The position numbers and the translations under genes were made by a program. Below the pieces are notes generated by a model, which was not told the DNA's origin, made no database searches, and saw only the letters and a list, made by a program, of their open reading frames with translations. This document shows, in pieces, positions 47,440-56,688 of a stretch of DNA of 64,000 bases (position 1 is its first letter; each line of letters begins with the position of its first letter). Source of the stretch: Treponema sp. GTDB taxonomy: Bacteria; Spirochaetota; Spirochaetia; Treponematales; Treponemataceae. The DNA lies in the NCBI GenBank assembly GCA_024400915.1, contig JAKSLX010000007.1, positions 55,901 to 119,900 on the forward strand, read 5' to 3'.

Positions 47440-50331
47440 CTACCTTTTTATCAATTCACGAACACTCTTTGCATATTCAGTGTTCGGATAGAGTTCAATA
47501 AGATTTTCGGCAACGCTTTTGGCATCACCTTTTTTCCCGGCCGTATCAAAAGCTTCGGCAGCACCGTAAAGGGCACGGGAAGCCAAGATTTCTTTATTAG
47601 CCATGCGGGCATATTTTGCAGCCGCAAGGAACAGTTCTGCAGAAGAAAGATATTCACGATCATGACGTTCTGACTCTGCAAGGATGATTCCGTTTTTTGC
47701 GGCATAGGCACATTCAGCTTCCACATTGGATTTCTTTATCTGTTCGGAATAGATTTTTTCTGCAATTGCAACTGCTTCATCAGAATATTTTTCCTTATTC
47801 CAAATAAACTCTGCAAGCTCCGTTCCTGCAATACGGCCATCCACCGACTTATGTTTTCCCAGGGATTCATATTTTTTCTTCAGCATTGTTTCAGGATCAT
47901 TTCCAGAATCCACCATAAGGGAAAGATTTTCCTCTTCCTTTTTAGCTTCTTTTTTCTGATCTTCATTCAATGCAGAGGCAAGCATTTTTTTACAGCTTTC
48001 CATTGCTTTTGAATAATTACCTGCGTCCCTGTACAACTGAACAAGATTTCTTGAAGCTACATAGGCATAAGTAGACTTTGGATATTCCACAAGCAGAAGT
48101 TCGTATGAAAGGATTGCGCCTCTTGAATTCCCTGTTTTACGCTGGCAGTCTGCAGAATAAAAGATGGCACTCTCATAGAAATTTCCCTTTGGGAAAGATT
48201 TTTTGTATTCATCAAAGCGGGTAATTGCAGTCTGATACTTTTCATTCGAATAGTAAAGTTCTGCCCTGCGGTAGGCACTTTCTTCCGCATATTTTGAAGA
48301 AGGATACTTCGCGTATATTTCATTGAAATATCTATCGCTTTCATTAATTTTCCCGGCACGGGCATAAAGCAAGGCTGACTCATACCTGCAGAAAATTCCG
48401 AACTCAGAAGATTCCTTTAGATACGGGCTTAAAACTGCAATAGCACGGTCAAGGTCCCCGGAATCTGCATAAATCGATGAAGTAAGCAGCGTTGCATTCT
48501 CACGCTCCGTACTGTTTCTTGCAAGGTTTATGGCAAGGGAAGACTGGTTCAATGCCCTTTTGAAATCTTCCGAAGCTATCAATGAATTCGCACATATGAT
48601 CGCTGCATTGTAACAGAGGGCGTGTCCTTTGTAATTCACACTGAATTTTTCCAGAGTATCAGATGCTGACGGCTTTCCAAGTTTATACTGACAGTAACCA
48701 AGATAGAAAACAGCATATTCCCTATTCACCTTTGCATTGGTTCTCAAGTATTCGCCAAAAAGATATTCGGCATCCTTCCACTGCTTGAGGTTGAAAGACG
48801 AAAGGGCTGCAATATATTTTCCGTCACTGGTATCAGACTTCAACCCCATATCCTTACTTGCAGAAAGATATCCGCAAGAAAAAAGAACTTTTGCATAATC
48901 AGCCTTTTCCTCTCCATTCAAGTTCAGCAGGCTGTAGATTTTTATTGCCGTCTCTTCCCTGCCAGACAAAGCATAGCACCTGGCAAGAATCTTTTGCTTT
49001 CCATCGTAAAAAGGCTCATCCTTTTTGAAAGATACTTTTCCATTCTCAAGAACGTTTTCTGCCTCGGAAATTTTTCCGCAGTTAAGAAGTCCCATGGCAT
49101 AATAATAGGCAGACTTGCGGCGAAGGTTTACATCGTCGGAAGAAGTAATTTTGTCATAGGCATTTTTTCCGTGATTATGGCAATTTGTCCAATCGCCTAT
49201 GGACGCATACTGTTCGGCAAAAGCTGCTTCATAGTCTGCATAAAGTTCATTGCTATCATCAACTGTCCCAACAAGTTCAAGGGTATTGCCTTTAAGCCTT
49301 GCACGGTAAAGGGAAATCAAGGAAGCATATTTTTTCTTCTGGTCATATTTTTCAGCTTTATTGAAATAGGTTGAGGCATTTTCATAGTCGCCGTTTTCAA
49401 AACAATCGGTGGCTACGCGGGTCCAGAATTCAGCAAGCAGATCTGGATCTGCAGCAAACATATCCGAAATGGCTTCGAACACAGATGCAGAACTTTTTCC
49501 GGTTTGCTTTTCATAGGGACCTGAAATTCTGTATGCAGTTCTGAAAGCTTCTGTGGAAACAGATTCATCAGTGCTTGAAAGAGCCTTTATACAGCAGGCC
49601 CAGGCATTTTTATAGTCCCCTGTTTTTTCATAGGCAGTTGAGGCAAGCAAGGAAAGCTCGGCATATAGATTTGAAAGAGGCTGTCCTTTCATTTCCGGAG
49701 TTTTTTTGTAAAGGGAAATCAGGGAAGAATATTTATTTTCTTCAAGATAGCTTTCAAAAAGCATTACAAAAGAATCGGAATATGCAGCAACCGGATAACT
49801 GTCTCCCCTTGAAATTACGGATTCAAAAACGGGAATAGACTTATTGTAGTCTTCAGAAATGAAATAGGTTTTACCAGCATAGAAGAGAGCCATGTTGTAG
49901 TAGTGCTCTGACTTCTTTGAAATCTTTTTGGAGCTCGAAATTTCACAGCACCTGTAAAAGGCTTCTACGGCTTCCTTATTTTTATTCATTGCCAGACGAG
50001 TTCTTCCCAGCCAATAGAAGGAAAGAACCTGAACGTCAACATCATCGCTATCACAAGCCCTTGAAAGAACAGGCTCAGCATCACTATACCTGCCAAGGGA
50101 ACATAAACTTTCCCCTTTGTAAAGCAAGGCTTTGTGATAATAAATTGAATCGGGATAATTTGAAACAAGTTTGTCTGCATGTTCTATTACGGAAGGATAT
50201 GCAGCACCAGAATAAGCCGTAACGATTTCTGAAAATATCCAGGAATCTCCGGTAGCTGAATCTGCAGGAGCCGCAAAGCAAAAAAAGGATGCAAGCACCA
50301 ATGCAGAAACAGTCGCTATTGATTTTTTCAT
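47440..50331 (-). CDS. Large exported TPR-repeat protein
   Basis: 963 residues (from ATG 50331; an ATG 15 nt upstream overlaps the preceding gene). Signal peptide MKKSIATVSALVLASFFCFA, then helical tetratricopeptide-like repeats over the whole length: LLYKGESLCSLGRYSDAEPVLSRA near the start; ALLYARAGKINESDRYFNEIYAKYP and AIFYSADCQRKTGNSRGAILSYELLLVEYP in the middle; and KGDAKSVAENLIELYPNTEYA at the end. It is probably a periplasmic scaffold. The start is 1 nt after the preceding stop, implying translational coupling. Located in the exbBD-tonB cassette. Confidence 0.82.
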   Translation of the reverse strand: MKKSIATVSALVLASFFCFAAPADSATGDSWIFSEIVTAYSGAAYPSVIEHADKLVSNYPDSIYYHKALLYKGESLCSLGRYSDAEPVLSRACDSDDVDVQVLSFYWLGRTRLAMNKNKEAVEAFYRCCEISSSKKISKKSEHYYNMALFYAGKTYFISEDYNKSIPVFESVISRGDSYPVAAYSDSFVMLFESYLEENKYSSLISLYKKTPEMKGQPLSNLYAELSLLASTAYEKTGDYKNAWACCIKALSSTDESVSTEAFRTAYRISGPYEKQTGKSSASVFEAISDMFAADPDLLAEFWTRVATDCFENGDYENASTYFNKAEKYDQKKKYASLISLYRARLKGNTLELVGTVDDSNELYADYEAAFAEQYASIGDWTNCHNHGKNAYDKITSSDDVNLRRKSAYYYAMGLLNCGKISEAENVLENGKVSFKKDEPFYDGKQKILARCYALSGREETAIKIYSLLNLNGEEKADYAKVLFSCGYLSASKDMGLKSDTSDGKYIAALSSFNLKQWKDAEYLFGEYLRTNAKVNREYAVFYLGYCQYKLGKPSASDTLEKFSVNYKGHALCYNAAIICANSLIASEDFKRALNQSSLAINLARNSTERENATLLTSSIYADSGDLDRAIAVLSPYLKESSEFGIFCRYESALLYARAGKINESDRYFNEIYAKYPSSKYAEESAYRRAELYYSNEKYQTAITRFDEYKKSFPKGNFYESAIFYSADCQRKTGNSRGAILSYELLLVEYPKSTYAYVASRNLVQLYRDAGNYSKAMESCKKMLASALNEDQKKEAKKEEENLSLMVDSGNDPETMLKKKYESLGKHKSVDGRIAGTELAEFIWNKEKYSDEAVAIAEKIYSEQIKKSNVEAECAYAAKNGIILAESERHDREYLSSAELFLAAAKYARMANKEILASRALYGAAEAFDTAGKKGDAKSVAENLIELYPNTEYAKSVRELIKR

Positions 50332-50332
50332 A

Positions 50333-51727
50333 TTATTTTTTTTCATAAGGGAAGAATGCCTCTGTTGCTTTTACTCTCTCAAGATGAACATAAGCACCGC
50401 TGTATTTTTCAAGGAATTTTTCCATTGTAATTTCTTCGCCCTGTTCAAATATGAAACAGCCGAATTTTCCGTTTCTGTCAAAGTAAGGGAAGAAAACAAT
50501 ACAGTTATTGAATACAAGGTCATCCGCTTTTATGGCAGAGCCCTGTCTTATGGCACCAAGATAGAACCATTCAGGTTCTGTAACCGCAAGGACATAGAGC
50601 ATGGACTTTAAATGATCTGCTGAATATCCAGTATTTTTTATGTATCCAGTTGAATTTACTGTCTTACCGTCGGTAATTTCTGATGAAAAATAATTGTAGT
50701 TTACATCAAGGCCAGCAGACCGGAAATCTTCATTTCTGCTGGAACGGATTGCATGAGCTTCAGTAGCCAAATTTCTACACCAGTCAAGGGTGAAAGTAAG
50801 GTTCCATTCCTGAGACATTACACCATTTTTTCCTACAGGCTTAAACTCAAGGGTTGGAACTGTAAGCTGCTGAACGGAAGTACCGTAACCACGGTATGGT
50901 TCAACAATGCCGTCAATAATCCACTTAAGGAAACCTGCACCGGAAAGGAAATGCTTATCCTTTATTTCTTCTACAGGAACAAAATTTCCTTCCTCGTCAG
51001 TCACAACAATGTCTTTCCCGGTAAAGATTGATTTCAGCTTGCCGTGTTCATCATAGCAGGCATCATCCAGAAAGCGGAAGGAATCAAGGTTATCCCTAAT
51101 GGTTCCTGCCATGACAAGAGTATTGGTATACTGATTTTTCAGGACCGTAACCTTATCCCAAGGAAGGGATTTCTTAGTCCAGTTTTTAACATCCTGAAAT
51201 GAAGCCGTATAAAGTCTTGCAAAAGGAACCCCAACAAGAACAGAACGGGCTGCATAGGAACCGCAGATAATAAGGTCAGCATAGGTCTTGTTTCCTTCAG
51301 GCCTGAACTGCAAATACACATCAGAATCCTGATTGAAAAAATACTGAATACGAAGCGGCATTCCCTTGTTCTTACTGCGGTAAAGAATCCAGCTTCCGGC
51401 AGCACCCTTCGGATAAACTGCAGCACGAACGGTCCTTACGCTGTCACCGTTTATCATGTTAATGTCGATTTCTGAACGGGGAGCAACAACAACACAGAAT
51501 TCATTATCATCTTCTTCAAGACGGATCTGGTATGTAATGCCCACCCTGTTGTCCTTGAACTGCTCCTTGTAATCCCTGAGAGTATCAAGGCCAGGAGTGA
51601 GCCAGGAGTCAACTATTGTCCGCCTGATTTCTGCTGAATCAGGAATATCGTAGCTATTGTAGTCTGCAAAAGCAAAACATGCCGCTGCAAGCAAAATAAT
51701 TTTTGAAAAAATCTTTTTCATGATCAT
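50333..51727 (-). CDS. Exported protein of unknown function
   Basis: 464 residues, not recognised. Signal peptide (MKKIFSKIILLAAACFAFA from the second ATG; a first ATG lies 6 nt upstream). The mature part is soluble and mixed alpha/beta, with motifs such as GSYAARSVLVGVPFARLY, FLSGAGFLKWIIDGIVEPYRGYG, and a late FFPYFDRNGKFGCFIFE. Several Trp and charged residues are in conserved-looking positions, but no enzyme motif is clear. It is first of the TPR-barrel-exbB-exbD-tonB cassette, so it may be a periplasmic or surface component of the same machine. Confidence 0.72.
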   Translation of the reverse strand: MIMKKIFSKIILLAAACFAFADYNSYDIPDSAEIRRTIVDSWLTPGLDTLRDYKEQFKDNRVGITYQIRLEEDDNEFCVVVAPRSEIDINMINGDSVRTVRAAVYPKGAAGSWILYRSKNKGMPLRIQYFFNQDSDVYLQFRPEGNKTYADLIICGSYAARSVLVGVPFARLYTASFQDVKNWTKKSLPWDKVTVLKNQYTNTLVMAGTIRDNLDSFRFLDDACYDEHGKLKSIFTGKDIVVTDEEGNFVPVEEIKDKHFLSGAGFLKWIIDGIVEPYRGYGTSVQQLTVPTLEFKPVGKNGVMSQEWNLTFTLDWCRNLATEAHAIRSSRNEDFRSAGLDVNYNYFSSEITDGKTVNSTGYIKNTGYSADHLKSMLYVLAVTEPEWFYLGAIRQGSAIKADDLVFNNCIVFFPYFDRNGKFGCFIFEQGEEITMEKFLEKYSGAYVHLERVKATEAFFPYEKK

Positions 51728-51730
51728 ACT

Positions 51731-51762
51731 GTTTTATAAAACAACTTCCTCCCAAAGAAGTT
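51731..51762 (-). other. Palindrome and stem-loop upstream of the envelope cassette
   Basis: A perfect 12-bp palindrome GTTTTATAAAAC (51731-51742) is followed by arms AACTTC / GAAGTT (51743-51762). On the minus strand the stem-loop precedes the A/T-rich palindrome. It could terminate the activase transcript, be an operator, or both. TATAAA inside it is also a possible -10. Confidence 0.4.
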
Positions 51763-51798
51763 TCAACGCAAATCCAAATTAATGGTTATGCGAAAATA

Positions 51799-54700
51799 TC
51801 AATTACTTGCCGGAGCATCCTTCATTTCAACAGGTTCCGGGTCAACAAACTGAGCAGCACCTTCTGCAAGCTGAATTTCAGGCTTTACAACAGACTTGTC
51901 AGGTCCATGAACCATTCCGTCGGCTTCTTCATCAGGATGCTTTCCAACAGGAGCGTTTGAAAGCAGGAGCTTAAGGCGGTTGAGCTGGTTGACTTCACTT
52001 GAACCCGGGTCATAATCGACTGCCGAAATATTTGCTTCAGGGTATCTGCGGCGAAGTTCCTTGATCATACCCTTGCCGGTAACATGATTTGGAAGACAGG
52101 CAAAAGGCTGAACGCAGGCAATGGAAGGACATCCACTGTGAATAAGTTCAACCATTTCTGCAGTAAGGAACCAGCCTTCACCCGTAATGTTTCCAAGCTG
52201 AACGATGTCATCAACTCCCTTCATCATGTCGTAGATGAGGTGTGGAGGTTCAAAACGATGGCTCTTTTTAAGCTGCTTCTTCATGTAGGCACGGAAAGTT
52301 TCAAGGAACCAGATAAGGATTCTGGAATTCTTTTCCGATTCCTTAGGGAATGCAAGGCTCTTGTGCTTAAAGATTCCGTCACTGAAAGTATAGAAGAAGA
52401 AGTCCATAAGGTCAGGCATTACGCATTCAGCACCTTCCCTTTCAATTACATTGACAATATCATTGTTTGCTGTAGGATGGAATTTTACGAGGATTTCTCC
52501 TACAACACCTACCCTTGGCTTCTTTACAGGAAGAAGAGGAAGTCTGTCAAAGTCACGGATGATACCCTTAACAAGTCTCTTGAACTTCAGGTGGGAAATT
52601 GATTTCATTCCAAGTTCACACTTTGCGTTCCATTTTTCATAGAGAGCATTGGCACTTCCAGGAACCTTTTCATAAGGACGGGTTCTGTAGAGAACACGCA
52701 TCAAAAGATCGCCAAGAACAAGAGCCCTCATGGCGCGGATCAAAAGGCCTGGGGTAATCTTGAAACCTGGATTACTTTCAAAGCCCTGGGCACTCAGTGA
52801 AATTACAGGAACCTGTGAAAGTCCTGCATCTACAAGGGCACGGCGAATGAAGCCGATGTAATTTGTAGCACGGCAGCCACCACCCGTCTGAGTTACAATA
52901 AGGCTAGTCTTATTGACGTCATACTTTCCGCTCTGAAGAGCCGCAATCATCTGCCCCGCAACAAGAATAGAAGGATAACAGGCATCGTTGTTAACATACT
53001 TGAGTCCTGTTTCAATTGCCATCGGATCAACGGCATCAAGAACCACAAAGTTGTATCCGGAACATCTGAAAGCCTGCTGAACGAGCTTGAAATGAATAGG
53101 ACTCATCTGAGGTGCAAGGATTGTATGCTTGTACTTCATTTCCTTTGTGAATACCTGTCGCTTGAAGGCGGCTGACTTAACCGTAAGCTTAGTCCTGTTT
53201 CTTTCGCGGGCACGAACAGCTGCAATGAGAGAACGGATGCGGATACGAACGGCACCAAGGTTTGAACCTTCGTCAATCTTTATGAGGGTATACATGCGAC
53301 TCTTTGACTTCATGATTTCGTCAACCTGATCTGCAGTAACGGCATCAAGACCGCAACCGAAAGATGTAAGCTGAACCAGTTCCATGTTTGCCATGCCGCT
53401 TACGAATACGCCTGCACGATAAAGTCTGTTATGATATGACCACTGGTCAATGATGCGCAGAGGCCTTTCAATTGAACCAAGATGAGCAACAGAATCTTCC
53501 GTAAATACTGCCATTCCAAGACCGTTGATCATCTCAGGAATTCCATGGTTGATTTCTGGATCAAGGTGATATGGGCGACCTGCAAGAACGATACCATTGC
53601 CACCGCGAGTGATTGTCTCTTCGAGTGCTTCCTCACCCTTTTCCTGAACTTCCTTCTTGAACTTTTCCTGTTCTGCCCAAGCAGCTTCCACAGCATCTGT
53701 AATCTGTTTCTTTGTGAGTTTAGGGAATTTCTTTGTCATCTCTTCAAAGAGACGAACAGCAAGACGGTCCTTGTCATAAATAGGAAGGAACGGATTCATG
53801 AAGAAAATTGAATCATCTTGTCTCAAGCGATCCACATTGTTGCGTAGAACTTCAGGATAGCTTGTAACGATAGGACAGTTGTAGTGGTTTCCAGCTCCAG
53901 GATCTTCCTGCTTTTCATAAGGAACACAAGGATAGAAAATGAATTTTATTCCCTGCTGAAGAAGGCTTTCCACATGTCCGTGGGAAATCTTTCCTGGGTA
54001 ACAAACTGATTCTGAAGGAATTGTTTCGAGACCCTTTTCGTAGATTGCACGGCTTGAACGAGGAGAAAGCTTTACGCGGAATCCAAGCTTTGTAAAGAAA
54101 GTAAACCAAAGCGGATAGTTTTCGTACATATTTAGGACACGAGGAATACCAACATCTCCCATAGGAGCATCCTCTGCCTTGAGAGGTACATAGCTGAAAA
54201 GCCTCTTGTACTTCCATTCAAAAAGGTTTGGAAGCTTTTCGTTGTCTTCGTCTGCACCCTTTGTATTTGCCTTGTTGCTTGCGTCCACAAGCTTTGATTT
54301 TTCTGCAGGAGATTCTTCAATGTCTGCACCGCGTTCACAACGGTTACCTGTAATGAACTTGCGGCGTTCCTCACCAGCAATGAATGTATTGATAGTAAGG
54401 AGACAGTTGTTAGAACATTTTCCGCAGCGCTTGAGTTCAAGTTCAACCTTGAAGTTTTCAAGCTGATCAACTGTAGCAATGTTTGACTTGACGAACTTTG
54501 GCGTCTGGTCTGGATCATCTGGCTTTGGACGGCGAAGGTCTTCCCACTGGTCCTGAGCAATGAGGGCACTACCATAGGCACCCATGAGACCTGCAACATC
54601 AGGCCTGTATACATTTACACCGGCAATCTTTTCAAAGGCACGGAGAACGGCGTCGTTGAAGAATGTACCACCCTGAACTACAACCTTTGTACCGATTTCA

Positions 54701-56385
54701 CTTGCACGGCGAAGCTTAATTACCTTGAAAAGCGCATTCTTGATAACTGAATATGAAAGACCGGCAGAAATATCTGCAACTTCAGCCCCTTCCTTTTGTG
54801 CCTGCTTAACACGGCTGTTCATGAATACCGTACAGCGGGTACCAAGGTCTACAGGCTTTTTTGCCATAAGGGCAATCTTTGAGAATTCCTGAACGCTCAT
54901 ACCCATTGTGCGGGCAAAGTTATCAAGGAAGGAACCACAACCTGCAGAACAAGCTTCGTTAAGCTGAATGCTTACGATTGCACCGTCCTTCATGCGCAGG
55001 CACTTCATGTCCTGACCACCGATATCAAGAAGGAATTCTACGCCAGGAACAAAGAAATCTGCGGCACGATAGTGGGTGATTGTTTCAACTTCACCTGCAT
55101 CTACGCCAAGGGCTGCCTGGAACAATGCTTCTCCGTAACCTGTAGAAACGGCACGGGCGATGTAGCATTTTTCAGGAAGAATTGAATAAAGTTTCTTAAG
55201 AACCTTTACGGCAAGATCAACAGGATTTCCGGCATTTACATCATAGAAACGCCAGAGAATTCTTCCCTGGGTATCTGTAAGGACAGCCTTTGTAGTTGTG
55301 GAACCTGCATCAAGACCAAGGAAAACAGGTCCTTCAGTCTTGTCTAGTTCACCTACAAGAGCCTTTTCAGTTGAGTGTCTCTGATTGAATTCATCAAGTT
55401 CTGCCTGTGATGTGAACAGAGGCTCAAGACGCTGAACCTCCTGCATTTCAGCACCTACAAGATTTGTAAGGCTTGCACGGAATTCCTTTATTGTAGGGAA
55501 AACTGCAGGTGTATCTTCACCCTTAGCATTTACCCATTTGATTTCCCTTTCTGCAGAATATGCAGCTCCAGAAGCAACAAAAAGCTGACTGTTTTCTGGA
55601 ACAATCTGTTCATCATCCTTAAGTTTAAGGGTAACTACGAAGCGTTCGCGAAGCTGATCCAAAAAGTGCAATGGACCACCAAGGAAAGCAACATGTCCAC
55701 GGATTGGCTTTCCGCAGGCAAGACCTGAGATTGTCTGTGAAACTACAGCCTGGAAAATAGATGCGGCAATATCTTCACGACGTGCACCTTCGTTGATGAG
55801 CGGCTGAACGTCTGTCTTTGCAAAAACACCACAGCGGGCGGCAATAGGATAGATGGTTGTTGCACCGCGGGCAAGTTCGTTGAGTCCAGATGCATCTGTT
55901 TCAAGCAAAGCTGCCATCTGGTCGATGAAGGCACCCGTACCGCCAGCACAGGTTCCGTTCATGCGCTGTTCTACTCCGCCTTTAAAATATGTTATCTTGG
56001 CATCTTCACCACCAAGTTCGATAACGACATCAGTCTGAGGAATGATTTTGCGCACTGCAGTTGTAGCGGCAACAACTTCCTGAATGAAAGGAATATTAAG
56101 CCACTGGGAAACGGAGAGTCCTCCAGATCCTGTAACTTTTACGCTTATAGTCTGATTTTCTTTTTCCGGGAAAAGTCCTTCCAGTGTATCAAAAGCTTTA
56201 TTTACGACTGCAATGATTGTATTGCGGATGTCTGCACGATGGCGTTCATAGGCTCCATAAAGGAGTTCATCATTGTCACCTAAAGCTACAACCTTTACGG
56301 TCGTGGATCCAACGTCGATACCCATACGGATAGGTTTTACAACAGGTTTAAGTGATGTGATGTTTCCAAGTGAATTATTTTCCAT
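51799..56385 (-). CDS. Giant acyl-CoA dehydratase activase and dehydratase-like fusion
   Basis: 1528 residues. Two ASKHA-type activase modules (BcrAD/BadFG/HgdC family): module 1 from residue 22 (MGIDVGSTTVK, C146 in NGTCAGGTG, C185 in AARCGVF) and module 2 from 356 (LGLDAGSTTTK, EACSAGCGSF, GTRCTVF). The two cysteines per module bind the [4Fe-4S] cluster at the homodimer interface in HgdC. Next come CGKCSNNC, a DUF2229-type segment (from about 745: PSESVCYPGKISHGHV) and an HgdB-like C-terminal region (QPFACLPNHVTGKGM). These enzymes inject electrons into 2-hydroxyacyl-CoA dehydratases in anaerobes. The fused form occurs in clostridia and treponemes; its substrate is not known to me. Monocistronic. 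Confidence 0.88.
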   Translation of the reverse strand: MENNSLGNITSLKPVVKPIRMGIDVGSTTVKVVALGDNDELLYGAYERHRADIRNTIIAVVNKAFDTLEGLFPEKENQTISVKVTGSGGLSVSQWLNIPFIQEVVAATTAVRKIIPQTDVVIELGGEDAKITYFKGGVEQRMNGTCAGGTGAFIDQMAALLETDASGLNELARGATTIYPIAARCGVFAKTDVQPLINEGARREDIAASIFQAVVSQTISGLACGKPIRGHVAFLGGPLHFLDQLRERFVVTLKLKDDEQIVPENSQLFVASGAAYSAEREIKWVNAKGEDTPAVFPTIKEFRASLTNLVGAEMQEVQRLEPLFTSQAELDEFNQRHSTEKALVGELDKTEGPVFLGLDAGSTTTKAVLTDTQGRILWRFYDVNAGNPVDLAVKVLKKLYSILPEKCYIARAVSTGYGEALFQAALGVDAGEVETITHYRAADFFVPGVEFLLDIGGQDMKCLRMKDGAIVSIQLNEACSAGCGSFLDNFARTMGMSVQEFSKIALMAKKPVDLGTRCTVFMNSRVKQAQKEGAEVADISAGLSYSVIKNALFKVIKLRRASEIGTKVVVQGGTFFNDAVLRAFEKIAGVNVYRPDVAGLMGAYGSALIAQDQWEDLRRPKPDDPDQTPKFVKSNIATVDQLENFKVELELKRCGKCSNNCLLTINTFIAGEERRKFITGNRCERGADIEESPAEKSKLVDASNKANTKGADEDNEKLPNLFEWKYKRLFSYVPLKAEDAPMGDVGIPRVLNMYENYPLWFTFFTKLGFRVKLSPRSSRAIYEKGLETIPSESVCYPGKISHGHVESLLQQGIKFIFYPCVPYEKQEDPGAGNHYNCPIVTSYPEVLRNNVDRLRQDDSIFFMNPFLPIYDKDRLAVRLFEEMTKKFPKLTKKQITDAVEAAWAEQEKFKKEVQEKGEEALEETITRGGNGIVLAGRPYHLDPEINHGIPEMINGLGMAVFTEDSVAHLGSIERPLRIIDQWSYHNRLYRAGVFVSGMANMELVQLTSFGCGLDAVTADQVDEIMKSKSRMYTLIKIDEGSNLGAVRIRIRSLIAAVRARERNRTKLTVKSAAFKRQVFTKEMKYKHTILAPQMSPIHFKLVQQAFRCSGYNFVVLDAVDPMAIETGLKYVNNDACYPSILVAGQMIAALQSGKYDVNKTSLIVTQTGGGCRATNYIGFIRRALVDAGLSQVPVISLSAQGFESNPGFKITPGLLIRAMRALVLGDLLMRVLYRTRPYEKVPGSANALYEKWNAKCELGMKSISHLKFKRLVKGIIRDFDRLPLLPVKKPRVGVVGEILVKFHPTANNDIVNVIEREGAECVMPDLMDFFFYTFSDGIFKHKSLAFPKESEKNSRILIWFLETFRAYMKKQLKKSHRFEPPHLIYDMMKGVDDIVQLGNITGEGWFLTAEMVELIHSGCPSIACVQPFACLPNHVTGKGMIKELRRRYPEANISAVDYDPGSSEVNQLNRLKLLLSNAPVGKHPDEEADGMVHGPDKSVVKPEIQLAEGAAQFVDPEPVEMKDAPASN

Positions 56386-56405
56386 ACAATATTCCTATTT
56401 TTACA

Positions 56406-56434
56406 ATTATATAGGTAAAAATATCTATTTTCAA
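56406..56434 (-). promoter_or_regulatory. Sigma70-like promoter of the activase gene
   Basis: TTGAAA and TATAAT with an exact 17-nt spacer on the minus strand. The predicted start is about 14 nt before the ATG, with AGGA in between. The -35 lies 8 bp from the first GGGG-CTGTCCC repeat unit. Confidence 0.75.
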
Positions 56435-56442
56435 TGGTTTTA

Positions 56443-56528
56443 GGGGGCTGTCCCTGACGAAAGCATTTGCTTTATAGATGCCCAAACTCCCCTAACTTTC
56501 GTCACACGAATTGCAGGGCAATTCGTGA
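56443..56528 (+). repeat. 97-bp-spaced tandem repeat, unit A
   Basis: Starts with GGGGGCTGTCCCTGACGAAA. It contains two nested inverted repeats: TGACGAAAG (56455-56463) with CTTTCGTCA (56496-56504), and CACGAATT (56505-56512) with AATTCGTG (56520-56527). The same order recurs 97-98 bp downstream in unit B. Confidence 0.8.
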
Positions 56529-56539
56529 AGCATTATTTA

Positions 56540-56626
56540 GGGGTCTGTCCCTGACGAAAGCATTTGTTTTCGTTGCCGCCGCCACCTCCTTAACTTTCGT
56601 CACACGAATTACGTTGCAATTCGTGA
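56540..56626 (+). repeat. 97-bp-spaced tandem repeat, unit B
   Basis: Starts with GGGGTCTGTCCCTGACGAAA. TGACGAAAG (56552-56560) pairs with CTTTCGTCA (56594-56602), and CACGAATT (56603-56610) with AATTCGTG (56618-56625). The loop sequences differ from unit A while the stems are kept, which suggests the structure is selected. The 267-nt gap holds no other gene. Confidence 0.8.
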
Positions 56627-56652
56627 CAGCGGAGATAGAATTCACTTAAAAA

Positions 56653-56681
56653 TTGCTTTTTTTCCGTTTTATCTCTATACT
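56653..56681 (+). promoter_or_regulatory. Sigma70-like promoter of the methyltransferase gene
   Basis: TTGCTT and TATACT with a 17-nt spacer. The -10 ends 7 nt before ATG 56689 and there is no Shine-Dalgarno, so a leaderless transcript is expected. This is also why the in-frame TTG at 56653 is rejected as a start codon. Confidence 0.7.
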
Positions 56682-56688
56682 GAACGAC

